Assembly: GCA_963761655.1 (NCBI GenBank)
Contig: CAVXHI010000004.1
Span: 62,001-126,000, forward strand
Direction of reading: 5' to 3'
Source of the DNA: RYN-122 sp963761655
Lineage (GTDB): Bacteria > Actinomycetota > Actinomycetes > Mycobacteriales > SCTD01
DNA length: 64,000 nucleotides
Below, piece by piece: positions 1 through 8,240 of the stretch (positions are counted from its first letter, which is position 1; every line of letters starts with the position of its first letter). Under the pieces are notes generated by a model, which searched no databases, was not told the origin of the DNA, and worked only from the letters and a program-made list of their open reading frames with translations. A program made the translations under genes and the position numbers.

Positions 1-1959
1 AGCTACGAGACCTTCGTCGAGCACCTCCACCCCGAGGACCGCGCACGGGTGGAGGCCGTCTTCCACGCCGCGCTGACGGGGGGCGAGGAGTACGCCGCCG
101 ACCTGCGCGTGGTCTGGCCCGACGGCTCCGTGCACTGGCTGTTCACCCGCGGCCGCTTCGTGCTCGACGCGCAGGGCCGGCAGGTCAGCGTCGGCGGCGT
201 GATGGGCGACATCACGCAGGCCAAGGAGGCGGAACTGCGGGCCGTGGCCCACCTGGCCGAGGCCGCCGCCCTGCTCGACGGGACCGGCGACGCCGTCGTC
301 GGGACGCGTCGCGACGGCACGGTCAACCGGTGGAACGCCGGCTCCTCGCACCTGTTCGGCCGGACCGGCGACGAGGTCCTGGAGAGCTCCTGGCTCGACG
401 TGGTGCCGCTGACCTCCCACCGGGCGCTGGGCCTGGCGGTCGCCCGGGCCCTGCAGGGCCTCACCACCCGCGACGTCGAGGGCCTGCTGGAGCGTCCCGA
501 CGGCGACCCGGTGGAGCTGAGCTTCACCGTCTCCCCGGTCGTCGACGAGAGCGGGGTGTCCGGCGCCTCGCTGATCGGCCGGGACGTCAGCGCGACCCGT
601 CGTCTGGAGCGAGAGCTGGAGCACCGCGCCCTGCACGACGCGCTCACGGGCCTGCCCAACCGCACGCTGCTGCTGGACCGCCTCGGCACGGCCCTGCTCG
701 CCGCCCGACGCCGCAGCGCCCCGCTCGCCGTGCTCTTCTTCGACCTCGACGGCTTCAAGGGCGTGAACGACGTCGCCGGCCACACCGTCGGTGACGCTCT
801 GCTCGCCGAGGTCGCGCGGCGGCTCAGCTCCGCCCTGCGGGCCGGCGACACGCTCGCGCGCTTCGGCGGGGACGAGTTCGTCGTGCTGTGCCCCGAGACC
901 GACGCCGAGGAGGCGCAGGAGGTGGCGGGACGGCTCCACGCGTGCCTGGTCGCGCCCGTGGACCTCGACGGGGCGCGGTACTACGTCCCCGCGAGCGCCG
1001 GGATGACCGTCTACGACGTGACCGAGGAGCTGACCGTCAACGCCGTGCCGTCGCTCGCGCAGCGCCTCGTGGGCGAGGCCGACCTCGCCATGTACGAGGC
1101 CAAGGCGGCCGGGTCCGGGAGCACCCGCTCCTTCCACACCCGCATGGCCACCCGGGCCCGCGACGCGCTGTCCATCACCGGTGAGCTGCGCGAGGCGCTC
1201 GCCGACGGAGGCCTCGAGCTGCACTACCAGCCGGTCGTGTCCCTGCAGACCGGCGCTCCGCTCGGGGTCGAGGCCCTGGCCCGGTGGCGCGACCAGGGAC
1301 GACGGGTGATCGGCCCGGACGTGTTCGTCCCGCTGGCCGAGCGCGCGGGTCTGAGCCCGCAGCTGGACGCCTGGGCGGTGCGTCAGGCGCTGTCCGACAG
1401 CGAGGTGCTGCGCCGGTCCGGCGCCCTCGGGCCGCAGGACGCGATGGCCGTCAACGTGTCGGCGCGCGTGGTCCAGGACGGCGGCCTGGTGGCCCTGGTC
1501 CGGGACGCGGCCGGAGGGCGTCCGCTCGACGGGCTCGTCCTCGAGGTGACCGAGACGGCCGTGCTGGGTGACACCCAGACCGCGCTGCGCGACCTGCGGG
1601 CCCTGCACGCGCTCGGGGTGCGGGTGTCGGTGGACGACTTCGGCACCGGACAGTCGTCGCTCGCCTACCTGTCCCTGCTGCCGCTCAGCGTGCTCAAGAT
1701 CGACAAGAGCTTCGTCAACGGGATGGACCGCAGCTTCGCCGACCTCGCCATCGTCCGCGCCGTCCTCGGGCTGGCCCAGGACATGGGCGTGTTCGTCGTG
1801 GCCGAGGGCGTGGAGACCGCCGAGCAGCGCGACCGGCTGACCGAGCTCGGCTGCTCGGCAGCCCAGGGCTGGCTGTGGAGCCCCGCGCTGCCGCTGCAGG
1901 AGGTCGAGCAGTGGCTGCTCGACCGACGACGGCCACCCCTGAGCGGCCCCCCGGGCTGA
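1..1959 (+). CDS. PAS-GGDEF-EAL cyclic-di-GMP synthase/phosphodiesterase (5' end off window)
   Basis: The frame is open from base 1 and PAS-like sequence is already being read there, so the gene starts upstream. In order it shows the end of one PAS/PAC domain, a second PAS domain, a GGDEF domain and an EAL domain. The diguanylate cyclase signature GGDEF is intact near base 865-880. The phosphodiesterase domain has EALAR near 1270, DDFGTG near 1633, LKIDKSF near 1693 and AEGVET near 1801. Both halves therefore look catalytically competent; which activity dominates cannot be read from sequence. No transmembrane segment is visible in this part. It is the only c-di-GMP enzyme in the window and is notable given the riboswitch candidate near 24 kb. 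Confidence 0.95.
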   Translation, partial: SYETFVEHLHPEDRARVEAVFHAALTGGEEYAADLRVVWPDGSVHWLFTRGRFVLDAQGRQVSVGGVMGDITQAKEAELRAVAHLAEAAALLDGTGDAVVGTRRDGTVNRWNAGSSHLFGRTGDEVLESSWLDVVPLTSHRALGLAVARALQGLTTRDVEGLLERPDGDPVELSFTVSPVVDESGVSGASLIGRDVSATRRLERELEHRALHDALTGLPNRTLLLDRLGTALLAARRRSAPLAVLFFDLDGFKGVNDVAGHTVGDALLAEVARRLSSALRAGDTLARFGGDEFVVLCPETDAEEAQEVAGRLHACLVAPVDLDGARYYVPASAGMTVYDVTEELTVNAVPSLAQRLVGEADLAMYEAKAAGSGSTRSFHTRMATRARDALSITGELREALADGGLELHYQPVVSLQTGAPLGVEALARWRDQGRRVIGPDVFVPLAERAGLSPQLDAWAVRQALSDSEVLRRSGALGPQDAMAVNVSARVVQDGGLVALVRDAAGGRPLDGLVLEVTETAVLGDTQTALRDLRALHALGVRVSVDDFGTGQSSLAYLSLLPLSVLKIDKSFVNGMDRSFADLAIVRAVLGLAQDMGVFVVAEGVETAEQRDRLTELGCSAAQGWLWSPALPLQEVEQWLLDRRRPPLSGPPG

Positions 1960-1962
1960 CGG

Positions 1963-1988
1963 GGGCGGGACCGGACCTGGGTCCGCCC
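1963..1988. terminator. hairpin between convergent genes
   Basis: GGGCGGGACC pairs with GGTCCGCCC with one bulged G. It lies between the GGDEF-EAL gene and the convergent pepP. There is no T-run, as is common at this GC. Confidence 0.4.
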
Positions 1989-1999
1989 GCCCGGCACAC

Positions 2000-3409
2000 T
2001 CAGCCGCGCAGGCGGGCCATCCACGCCTCGACGTCGTCGGCGGTGCGCGGGAGGGCGGCCGACAGGTTGACCATCCCGTCCTCGGTGACGACCACGTCGT
2101 CCTCGATCCGGACGCCGATGCCCCGCAGGTCCTCGGGGACGGTGAGGTCGTCGGGCTGGAAGTACAGGCCGGGCTCGATCGTCAGGACGTAGCCGGGCTG
2201 CAGCGGGCCCTTGCGGTAGACCTCCTCGCGGGCGTGCGCGCAGTCGTGGACGTCGAGCCCGAGCATGTGGCTGACGCCGTGCAGGGTGTACCTGCGGTAG
2301 CGCTGGTCGTCCTCGTGCAGGGCGGCCTCGGCGTCGTCGAGGACCCCCAGGGCCTGCAGCCCCTCGGCGATGACCCGCATGCAGGCGCGGTGCGGGTCGA
2401 GGAAGTCCGCGCCCGGACGGCACGCCGCGAACCCGGCGTCCTGGGCCTTCACCACGAGCTCGTAGACCTCGCGCTGCCGGGGGGTGAACGTGCCGCTGAC
2501 CGGCAGCGTGCGGGTGACGTCCGCGGTGTAGAGCTCGTCGCCCTCGACGCCCATGTCCAGCAGCACGAGGTCGCCCTCGCGGACGGGGCCGTCGTTGTCG
2601 GTCCAGTGCAGGACGCAGGCGTGGCTGCCGGCGGCGCAGATGCTGCCGTAGCCGACGTCGTTGCCCTCGACCCGGGCACGCAGGCCGAAGACGCCCTCCA
2701 GCCAGCGCTCGCTGGTCTGCGTGGCCTGCGGGAGGGCCCGGACGACGTCCTCGAAGCCGAGGACGGTCGCGTCGACGGCCCCCTGCAGCTGCTGCACCTC
2801 GTGGGCGTCCTTGACCAGCCGCAGCTCGGACAGGAACGCCGCGAGCTCGCTGTCCCTCTCCTCGTCGGTCTCGAACAGGCCCTCGACGCGGGCGTCGTAC
2901 CCGCGGACGACCCGGGCCGCGCCGCTGAGCTTCTCCAGCTCCTCGAGCGGCCGGGTCTCGACGCCGAGCAGCGCGCTGGTCGCGGCCAGGGTGGGGCGGG
3001 GCCCGACCCAGAGCTCGCCGTAGACGCGGTCGGTGAAGAACGCCGGGGTCGAGCGGTCCATCGAGGGCGCCTGGTAGAGGACGGCCTCACCGGACGCCTC
3101 GACCACCAGGACGGCGTCGGGCTCGTGCGACCCCACCAGGTGGGCGAACTCGGTGCCCGGCCGGAACCGGTACTCGGTGTCGTTCGCCCGGGTCTTGTAG
3201 CCGCCCGTGGGGACGACGAGGACCTCGCCCGGGAAGCGGGCGGCCAGGGCGGCGCGGCGGGCCGCCCGGAAGGGAGCGGCCGCGGCCGGCGCGGGGAGCT
3301 CCTCGGTGCGGGGCGCCCAGCCCTGGGTCATGAACTCGAGCAGCGCCGGCGGCCGGTCGGGGTCGTGGCTGGCCGTGCCGGGCTCCTGCGGGACGGGCGC
3401 GTCGCTCAT
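2000..3409 (-). CDS. pepP: Xaa-Pro aminopeptidase (aminopeptidase P, M24B)
   Basis: A 469-residue metallopeptidase that removes the N-terminal residue when proline is second. The N-terminal AMP_N domain (about 45-180) precedes the pita-bread M24 fold. The five metal ligands are visible: D285 in LLDMGVEGD, D297 in TADVTRT, H381 in HGVSHMLGLDVHD, E412 in TIEPGLYF and E436 in GVRIEDD. Length and ligand spacing match cytosolic PepP. The ATG start lies six bases after a TAGGCT -10 box, so the message is probably leaderless. Diverges from the DUF5317 gene. Confidence 0.96.
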   Translation of the reverse strand: MSDAPVPQEPGTASHDPDRPPALLEFMTQGWAPRTEELPAPAAAAPFRAARRAALAARFPGEVLVVPTGGYKTRANDTEYRFRPGTEFAHLVGSHEPDAVLVVEASGEAVLYQAPSMDRSTPAFFTDRVYGELWVGPRPTLAATSALLGVETRPLEELEKLSGAARVVRGYDARVEGLFETDEERDSELAAFLSELRLVKDAHEVQQLQGAVDATVLGFEDVVRALPQATQTSERWLEGVFGLRARVEGNDVGYGSICAAGSHACVLHWTDNDGPVREGDLVLLDMGVEGDELYTADVTRTLPVSGTFTPRQREVYELVVKAQDAGFAACRPGADFLDPHRACMRVIAEGLQALGVLDDAEAALHEDDQRYRRYTLHGVSHMLGLDVHDCAHAREEVYRKGPLQPGYVLTIEPGLYFQPDDLTVPEDLRGIGVRIEDDVVVTEDGMVNLSAALPRTADDVEAWMARLRG

Positions 3410-3415
3410 GGGTCG

Positions 3416-3421
3416 AGCCTA
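3416..3421 (-). promoter_or_regulatory. -10 box of pepP
   Basis: TAGGCT on the minus strand, six bases before the pepP ATG. The spacing puts the transcript start at or next to the start codon. Confidence 0.5.
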
Positions 3422-3444
3422 GGCCCGCCCGCCACACTGGTCGG

Positions 3445-4035
3445 GTGTCCCTCGTCCTCGCGGTGCTGCTCGTCGCGGTGCTGCTCGGGTGGGCCCGCGG
3501 CGGGTCGCTGGAGCGGCTCGGCGGGCTCACGCTGCGGTCGCGCGCCCTGGTGCCGGTGGCCCTGGTCGTCCAGGTGGCGGGCACCCTCGTCGGGGGGCGC
3601 GCCTACCCGGCCGGGCTCGTCGTCAGCGCCCTGCTGGTCCTGCTGTTCCTCGCCCGCAACCGCGGTGTCCGGGGCACCGGGCTGGTCGGGCTCGGCCTGG
3701 TCGCGAACGCCGTCGTCGTCGCGGCCAACGGCGCCATGCCCGTCTCGGTCGAGGCGTCCGGCCGTGCCGGGGTCACCGTGCAGGCGATCGTCGCCGGCGA
3801 GGACCCCCGCCACGTGCTGCTCGAGGACGGCACCCGGCTGCCGCTCCTCGCCGACGTCGTCCCCGTGCCGCTCCCCCGGCTGCCGCAGGTGGTCAGCCCG
3901 GGCGACGTGCTGGTGGCCGCCGGAGTCGGGCAGCTGGTCGTGCTCGGGATGGGGACCGGGCTGACGCTGCGACGACGGCGTCCCCGGCCGGACGCGGGCC
4001 GCGACTGGCTCCGCGGCGGCGTCCGGCCGGGCTGA
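3445..4035 (+). CDS. DUF5317-type membrane protein
   Basis: 196 residues with four to five hydrophobic segments in the first 100 residues, beginning SLVLAVLLVAVLLGWARGG, followed by a soluble stretch and one more hydrophobic segment near 155-172. The pattern, including the early GG-x-L-xRL segment and an NAxVxxANG-like motif before a short periplasmic part, resembles the DUF5317 family. Function is unknown. The GTG start sits six bases after CACACT, a -10-like element used elsewhere here. The 3' end is three bases from the convergent Hsp20 gene. Confidence 0.7.
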   Translation: MSLVLAVLLVAVLLGWARGGSLERLGGLTLRSRALVPVALVVQVAGTLVGGRAYPAGLVVSALLVLLFLARNRGVRGTGLVGLGLVANAVVVAANGAMPVSVEASGRAGVTVQAIVAGEDPRHVLLEDGTRLPLLADVVPVPLPRLPQVVSPGDVLVAAGVGQLVVLGMGTGLTLRRRRPRPDAGRDWLRGGVRPG

Positions 4036-4038
4036 GCA

Positions 4039-4533
4039 TCAGGCCGCCGGCCCCTCCGCTGCGTGCTCGAGCACGGCGGGCGCCGGACGCGAACCGGCCG
4101 CGACCGGCACCCGGACCGGCGCCGGCTCGGGCTGCACGACGGCCCGGACCCGGACCTCGAGCATCCCGGCGTCGTAGGACGCCTCCACCTGCTCCGGGCT
4201 GGTGCCCTGCGGGAGCGCGAACTCGCGCCGGAAGGCGCCGTACCGCAGCTCGCGCACCAGCACCCCCTGCCCGTCCTCGCGGGGGTCGCGCCGCTCGCCC
4301 GCCACGACGAGACGGCCGCGCTCGACCTCGATCGTGAGGTCCTCGACCGTCGTGCCGGGCAGCTCGAACCGGACGAGGACGTCCTCGCCGTCGCGCACGA
4401 CCTCGACCGCGGGCACGAACGTCGTCGCGACGCGCCCCCGACCACCCCGCGCCCGGGAGACGGCCTCGTCCAGCTCCCGGTCCAGCCGCTCCAGGGCCGT
4501 GAACGGGTCCCAGGTCCGCCACGTCGTCGTCAC
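4039..4533 (-). CDS. Hsp20 family small heat-shock protein
   Basis: 164 residues. The alpha-crystallin domain spans about 39-130 (FVPAVEVVRDGEDVLVRFELPG through YDAGMLEVRV). The conserved ELPG near 57-60 and the GxLxV-type strand (DAGMLEVRV) are present. The N-terminus MTTTWRTWDPF is the usual amphipathic arm, and the C-terminal tail is Ala/Pro/Val-rich. It is an ATP-independent holdase that prevents aggregation in the cytosol. No perfect HAIR or CIRCE element lies in the 118-base upstream gap. Confidence 0.93.
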   Translation of the reverse strand: MTTTWRTWDPFTALERLDRELDEAVSRARGGRGRVATTFVPAVEVVRDGEDVLVRFELPGTTVEDLTIEVERGRLVVAGERRDPREDGQGVLVRELRYGAFRREFALPQGTSPEQVEASYDAGMLEVRVRAVVQPEPAPVRVPVAAGSRPAPAVLEHAAEGPAA

Positions 4534-4651
4534 CGGTCACACCTGCACCACTACCTCCTGAGTGTCCTGGCGGAGGTCCCTTGAGCGCCCTCCGCTCAGG
4601 TCTCATTCTGTGCAACCCTGTCCTCAGTCGTCAAGCCCTAGGAGGACAGCC

Positions 4652-4726
4652 ATGGCCAAGAGAGGCCGCAAGCGCCGCGCCGGCAAGAAGAAGGCCGCGA
4701 ACCACGGCAAGCGCCCGAACGCGTAG
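4652..4726 (+). CDS. bL37-like actinobacterial ribosomal protein (24 aa)
   Basis: A 24-codon ORF: ATG with a strong AGGAGG at 4640-4645, six bases upstream. The product is extremely basic (12 Lys/Arg). It begins MAKRGRKRRAGKKK and ends ANHGKRPNA. From memory, this start and end match the small 50S subunit protein bL37 seen in mycobacterial ribosome structures and found across Actinomycetota; I could not align it. A perfect terminator follows 14 bases after the stop, consistent with a short monocistronic mRNA. The gene is easily missed because of its size. Confidence 0.82.
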   Translation: MAKRGRKRRAGKKKAANHGKRPNA

Positions 4727-4740
4727 CACCTGCACGACGA

Positions 4741-4768
4741 GAGCCCCCGCCCAGCCGGACGGGGGCTC
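4741..4768. terminator. strong terminator after bL37
   Basis: GAGCCCCCG pairs perfectly with CGGGGGCTC around a 10-base loop. It sits between bL37 (plus) and the 3' end of galE (minus), so it can serve both. Confidence 0.75.
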
Positions 4769-4777
4769 ACGGGCGTC

Positions 4778-5743
4778 TCAGGGGTGGAGCAGCCGCCAGC
4801 CGGCCCACGCGCTCTCGACCATCGACCGCAGCCCGTGCTGCGCCTCGAAGCCGAGGCCCTCGCGGATCGCGTCCACCTTCGCCACGATCCGGGCGGGGTC
4901 GCCGGGCCGCCTGGGGTGCACCTCGTGGGCCACGTCCCTGCCGGTCACCCGCCCGACCATGTCGATGACGTCGAGGACGCTGCTGCCCTCGCCGCGGCCG
5001 ATGTTGTACGCCGCGCTCGCCGCGCCACCCTCGAGGGCGCGGGCCGCCGCGAGGTGCGCGGCCGCGATGTCGGCCACGTGGACGAAGTCCCGCACGCAGG
5101 TGCCGTCCGCCGTCGGGTAGTCGTCGCCGAACACCCGCGGCCTCTCGCCGGCCTCGAGCCGCTCGAAGACCATCGGGACCAGGTTGAAGACGCCCACGTC
5201 GCCGAGCTCGGCGGTGGCCGCGCCCGCGACGTTGAAGTACCGCAGGTGCATGGTCCGCAGGCCGAACGCGGTCTCGCAGTCGCGCAGGACCTGCTCGCCG
5301 ACCTTCTTGGTCATCCCGTACGGCGACAGGGGCGTGCCCTCGACGTCCTCGGTCACGGCCTCGACGTCGGGCATGCCGTAGGTGGCGCTGCTGGAGGAGA
5401 AGACGACCTTGTCGACGCCCTTGTCCTGGCAGGCCGACAGCAGGCTCACCAGCCCGCCCAGGTTCTCGTGCCAGTACTTCAGCGGGTCGGCGACGCTCTC
5501 CCCGACCTGCTTCTTGGCCGCGATGTGCACGACGCCGCCCACCGCGTTCTCGCGCATCACCCGGCGCAGCAGCCCGCGGTCGAGGATCGAGCCCTCGACG
5601 AACGTCGCCCCCGGGTCGACCCGCGAGGCGTCGCCGGTGGACAGGTCGTCCACCGCGACGACGTCCAGGCCGTCGGCCACCATCGCGCGCACCACGTGCG
5701 CACCGATGTAGCCCGCCCCACCCGTCACCAGCCAGCTGCTCAT
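4778..5743 (-). CDS. galE: UDP-glucose 4-epimerase
   Basis: 321-residue extended SDR that interconverts UDP-glucose and UDP-galactose with bound NAD. The Rossmann motif G8-x2-G11-x2-G14 is present in TGGAGYIG. The catalytic Ser lies in FSSSSATYG (about 118) and the Tyr/Lys pair is Y142-x3-K146 in YGMTK. Length is slightly short of the usual 330-340. It could supply galactose for the surface polysaccharide encoded at 19-39 kb, but it is not in that operon. The ATG follows TAGGCT by six bases. Confidence 0.93.
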   Translation of the reverse strand: MSSWLVTGGAGYIGAHVVRAMVADGLDVVAVDDLSTGDASRVDPGATFVEGSILDRGLLRRVMRENAVGGVVHIAAKKQVGESVADPLKYWHENLGGLVSLLSACQDKGVDKVVFSSSSATYGMPDVEAVTEDVEGTPLSPYGMTKKVGEQVLRDCETAFGLRTMHLRYFNVAGAATAELGDVGVFNLVPMVFERLEAGERPRVFGDDYPTADGTCVRDFVHVADIAAAHLAAARALEGGAASAAYNIGRGEGSSVLDVIDMVGRVTGRDVAHEVHPRRPGDPARIVAKVDAIREGLGFEAQHGLRSMVESAWAGWRLLHP

Positions 5744-5749
5744 GCGGCC

Positions 5750-5755
5750 AGCCTA
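5750..5755 (-). promoter_or_regulatory. -10 box of galE
   Basis: TAGGCT on the minus strand, six bases before the galE ATG; predicts a leaderless transcript. Confidence 0.5.
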
Positions 5756-5765
5756 GGAGGGCGCC

Positions 5766-6050
5766 CTACTCGGCCCGGAACTCCACGTGCTCGATCTCGA
5801 CCCGGACCTGCTGGATGCGCAGGAGCACGCGGTCGCGGAGGTCGACCGGGGCGGGGTCGATGCCGCAGCAGCGGGCCACCAGGGACTTCACGGCCTGCTC
5901 GAGGCCGTACTGCCGCAGGCACGGCGCGCACTCGTCGAGGTGGATGCGGACCTGGTCGCGGCTCCGGCCGTCCTGCTCGCCGTCGAGGTAGAGGTAGACC
6001 GCCTCGAGGACCTCGCTGCACGGGGTCTCGTGCGGGTCGCCGCAGCTCAC
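5766..6050 (-). CDS. rsrA: mycothiol-system zinc anti-sigma factor (RsrA/RshA type)
   Basis: 94 residues. The ZAS motif H37-x3-C41-x2-C44 is present (HLDECAPC), with an upstream Cys at position 3 or 11 as candidate fourth ligand. In the known family the reduced, zinc-bound protein holds the sigma factor; disulfide stress ejects zinc and frees it. The start GTG overlaps the sigma gene stop (GTGA), so the two are translationally coupled as in other SigR-RsrA operons. Cytosolic. Confidence 0.92.
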   Translation of the reverse strand: MSCGDPHETPCSEVLEAVYLYLDGEQDGRSRDQVRIHLDECAPCLRQYGLEQAVKSLVARCCGIDPAPVDLRDRVLLRIQQVRVEIEHVEFRAE

Positions 6051-6664
6051 GAAGGGTCCACGGCGGGGGCGCTCTTCACGAGGCCGCGGTCGACGGCGTA
6101 GTCGGCCAGCTTGGTGCGCAGCCCGCGGCGGCCGCGGTGCAGGCGCGACATCACGGTGCCGATCGGGGTGCCCATGATCTCGGCGATCTCCTTGTAGGAG
6201 AACCCCTCGACGTCGGCGAGGTAGACCGCCATCCGGAAGTCCTCGGGCAGCGCCTGCAGGGCCTCCTTGACGTCGGAGTCGGGCAGGTGGTCCAGGGCCT
6301 CGGTCTCGGCGCTCTTGAGGCCGCTGGAGGTGTGGCCCTCGGCGGCGGCGAGCTGCCAGTCCTCGATCTGCTCGGTCGGGCTCTGCTGCGGCTGGCGCTG
6401 CTTCTTGCGGTACGTGTTGATGAACGTGTTGGTGAGGATGCGGTACAGCCAGGCCTTGAGGTTGGTGCCCTCCTGGAACTGGTGGAACGCCGCGAAGGCC
6501 TTGACGAAGGTCTCCTGCACGAGGTCCTCGGCGTCCGACGGGTTGCGCGTCATGCGCATCGCCGCGGAGTACAGCTGGTCGAGGAAGGGCAGGGCGTCGC
6601 GCTCGAACCGCGCCCTGCGCTGCTCGCTCGTCTCGGTCTCGACGCCGCTGATGGTCGCGCTCAC
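6047..6664 (-). CDS. sigR: ECF sigma factor of the SigR/SigH oxidative-stress type
   Basis: From the GTG at 6664 the protein has 205 residues. Region 2 (LYSAAMRMTRNPSDAEDLVQ) and region 4 (YKEIAEIMGTPIGTVMSRLHRGRR) are both clear. The open frame continues upstream to an ATG near 6874, but that stretch is low-complexity and does not resemble the family, so GTG-Ser-Ala-Thr was chosen. The downstream rsrA overlaps by four bases. I saw no GGAAT-N18-GTT promoter typical of SigR autoregulation in the upstream gap. Confidence 0.93.
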   Translation of the reverse strand: MSATISGVETETSEQRRARFERDALPFLDQLYSAAMRMTRNPSDAEDLVQETFVKAFAAFHQFQEGTNLKAWLYRILTNTFINTYRKKQRQPQQSPTEQIEDWQLAAAEGHTSSGLKSAETEALDHLPDSDVKEALQALPEDFRMAVYLADVEGFSYKEIAEIMGTPIGTVMSRLHRGRRGLRTKLADYAVDRGLVKSAPAVDPS

Positions 6665-6729
6665 CGTCCCTGTACCGCCCGGCGCCCCGGACCCGGTGGC
6701 GCCACCCGCGAGGTGCGGGCCGGTCCCTG

Positions 6730-6735
6730 ATCCTA
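6730..6735 (-). promoter_or_regulatory. candidate -10 box of sigR
   Basis: TAGGAT on the minus strand, 65 bases upstream of the chosen GTG of sigR. It is the best TANNNT in the gap; no SigR-type -35 is seen. Confidence 0.3.
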
Positions 6736-6972
6736 CGCGGGCGGCGTCGACGCGCTCGACCGCGGCACGGCGGGCAGGCGTCGCGAGGGGCCGCGGCTGG
6801 TCAGGGCGGGCGGCCGGCCGCGACGACGACGTCGGGCGGGCAGCGGCGCTACGGCGCTGTCGTGCGGGGTGCATCCGGCTCCAGTCTGAGCGGGGAGGGC
6901 TGAGCGGGGACGGCGCGCCGTCCCGGGCGGTACGTGGTGCACAACACCGGTCCGGTCGCCCGCGATTCCCCC

Positions 6973-6978
6973 TAGGCT
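6973..6978 (+). promoter_or_regulatory. -10 box of the DtxR-family gene
   Basis: TAGGCT ends six bases before the ATG, so transcription should begin at the start codon. Confidence 0.5.
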
Positions 6979-6984
6979 CCGCAC

Positions 6985-7644
6985 ATGGCCGGCCACCACC
7001 CCGCGGTCGAGCAGTACCTCGAGACCGTCCTCGAGCTCGAGGAGGCGGGCATCGTCCCGCTGCGGGCCCGCATCGTGGAGCGGCTCGGGGTGAGCGCCCC
7101 GTCGGTCAGCGAGACCGTCAAGCGGCTCGAGCGCGAGGGGTACCTCGTCGTCGACGCCGACCGCGTCCTGCGCCTGACCGGGACGGGCCGCGCCTACGCC
7201 ACCGCGGTGCTGCGCAAGCACCGGCTCGCCGAGGTGCTGCTCGTCGAGGTCCTGGGGGTGCCGTGGCCCGAGGTGCACGACGAGGCCTGCCGGCTCGAGC
7301 ACGCCATCTCCGACAACCTCGAGAAGCGCCTCGTCACCCTGCTCGGCGACCCGGGCGCGTGCCCGCACGGCAGCCCGATCCCGGGCAGCCGCAACGTCGT
7401 CGAGACCGGTCCGCTGCAGGCGCTGTCGACGGTCGCCGCGGGGGGCTCCTGCACGGTCCGGCGCATCGACGAGCACCTGCAGACCCTCCTGCCGCGCATG
7501 CAGGAGCTGCACGACGCGCACCTGCTGCCAGGCCAGCGCGTCGTCGTCGGGGAGCTGGACGACGGCGTGCTCACGCTCGACGTCGACGGCGCCGTCGTGC
7601 AGCTGCCGAGCTCGGTCGCCGCGGAGGTCTACGTCAGCGTCTGA
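6985..7644 (+). CDS. DtxR/IdeR family metal-dependent transcriptional repressor
   Basis: 219 residues: winged helix (1-65), dimerisation domain (66-135) and a C-terminal SH3-like domain (about 150-219). Ligand positions coincide with those of DtxR: H79, E83 and H98 for the ancillary site, and C102, E105 and H106 for the primary site. However, position 10, a Met ligand in DtxR, is Gln here. It should bind Fe(II) or Mn(II) and repress metal uptake. No siderophore or metal-transport gene is adjacent. The 3' end overlaps the convergent hydrolase by 16 bases. Confidence 0.9.
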   Translation: MAGHHPAVEQYLETVLELEEAGIVPLRARIVERLGVSAPSVSETVKRLEREGYLVVDADRVLRLTGTGRAYATAVLRKHRLAEVLLVEVLGVPWPEVHDEACRLEHAISDNLEKRLVTLLGDPGACPHGSPIPGSRNVVETGPLQALSTVAAGGSCTVRRIDEHLQTLLPRMQELHDAHLLPGQRVVVGELDDGVLTLDVDGAVVQLPSSVAAEVYVSV

Positions 7645-8222
7645 AGCAGCCCGACGACGGCGCCGCGGACGTCGGCCAGCACCTCCTCGGCGGTCCGTCC
7701 GTCCTTCCTCCGCACCGCGAACGCGTGGTCGGCCCCCCGCACGACGACGGCGCCCTCGGGCACCCCGAAGGCGTCCCGCTCCCCCTGCACGACCCGCACC
7801 GGAACCTCGGGCAGCTCCAGCTCGGCGGCACGGCTCCGGCCGCTCGGCGCCACCAGGGGGAAGGCCAGGGCCAGCACGGCGGCCGCTCCCGTGGCCGACG
7901 CCGTCCGGCAGGCGACCCGCGCCCCGGCGCTGCGCCCGCCGACGACGAGCAGGTCGCGGTCCAGCCCGGCGAGCACCGCGTACCAGGCGGCGTCGAGCCG
8001 GGGAGGCGCCTCGGCGACGCGGCGCCCGGCCACCCGCCAGGGCTGCTCGACCCGGGCGACGGCCCAGCCGAGGCCCAGCGCGGCGTCGCGGGCGGCGAGC
8101 AGGTCGGGCGCGTCCACGCCGCCGCCGGCCCCGTGCCCCAGGACCAGGAGCCGGCCGCCGGACCCCTCGACGTGGACCCGGGCCGGCCCGGAGGGGGTCG
8201 ACGAGGTGCGTACGTGTTGCAC
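7629..8222 (-). CDS. alpha/beta hydrolase (KANL3/Tex30-like domain)
   Basis: About 197 residues. After a disordered N-terminus comes the LVLGHGAGGG oxyanion strand, then the nucleophile elbow GRSAG. The acid lies in VQGERDAFG and the His in GADHAF, giving a complete Ser-Asp-His triad. Members of this family are generic esterase-like hydrolases of unknown substrate. A TTG three codons upstream is possible, but GTG at 8222 lies seven bases after TAGGTT, matching the leaderless pattern. Shares its promoter region with the divergent methyltransferase. Confidence 0.8.
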   Translation of the reverse strand: MQHVRTSSTPSGPARVHVEGSGGRLLVLGHGAGGGVDAPDLLAARDAALGLGWAVARVEQPWRVAGRRVAEAPPRLDAAWYAVLAGLDRDLLVVGGRSAGARVACRTASATGAAAVLALAFPLVAPSGRSRAAELELPEVPVRVVQGERDAFGVPEGAVVVRGADHAFAVRRKDGRTAEEVLADVRGAVVGLLQTLT

Positions 8223-8228
8223 ACGGGG

Positions 8229-8235
8229 CAACCTA
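8229..8235. promoter_or_regulatory. overlapping divergent -10 boxes
   Basis: The same bases read as CAACCT six bases before the plus-strand GTG (8241) and as TAGGTT seven bases before the minus-strand GTG (8222). The two promoters must compete. Confidence 0.4.
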
Positions 8236-8240
8236 GACAG

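Larger units (their letters stand above)
6665..6984. other. 320-base intergenic region between sigR and the DtxR-family gene
   Basis: Holds divergent promoters. A TAGGAT at 6730-6735 (minus) is a candidate sigR -10 giving a roughly 55-base leader. TAGGCT at 6973-6978 (plus) serves the repressor gene. I see no convincing gene, although minus-strand frames remain open because of the base composition. Confidence 0.6.

Noticed and set aside
2234..3964. Long open frame opposite pepP
   Set aside because: It mirrors pepP codons; its protein is Val/Asp/Gly-rich without domains. It is a byproduct of 75% GC.
4534..4600. Possible HAIR/CIRCE heat-shock operator before the Hsp20 gene
   Set aside because: Only two direct ACTCAGG/GCTCAAG-like half-sites are present, not an inverted repeat with the known spacing.
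6665..6874. N-terminal extension of the sigma factor to an ATG at 6874
   Set aside because: The added 70 residues are Arg/Ala/Pro-rich with no family similarity, and a promoter-like TAGGAT lies inside.
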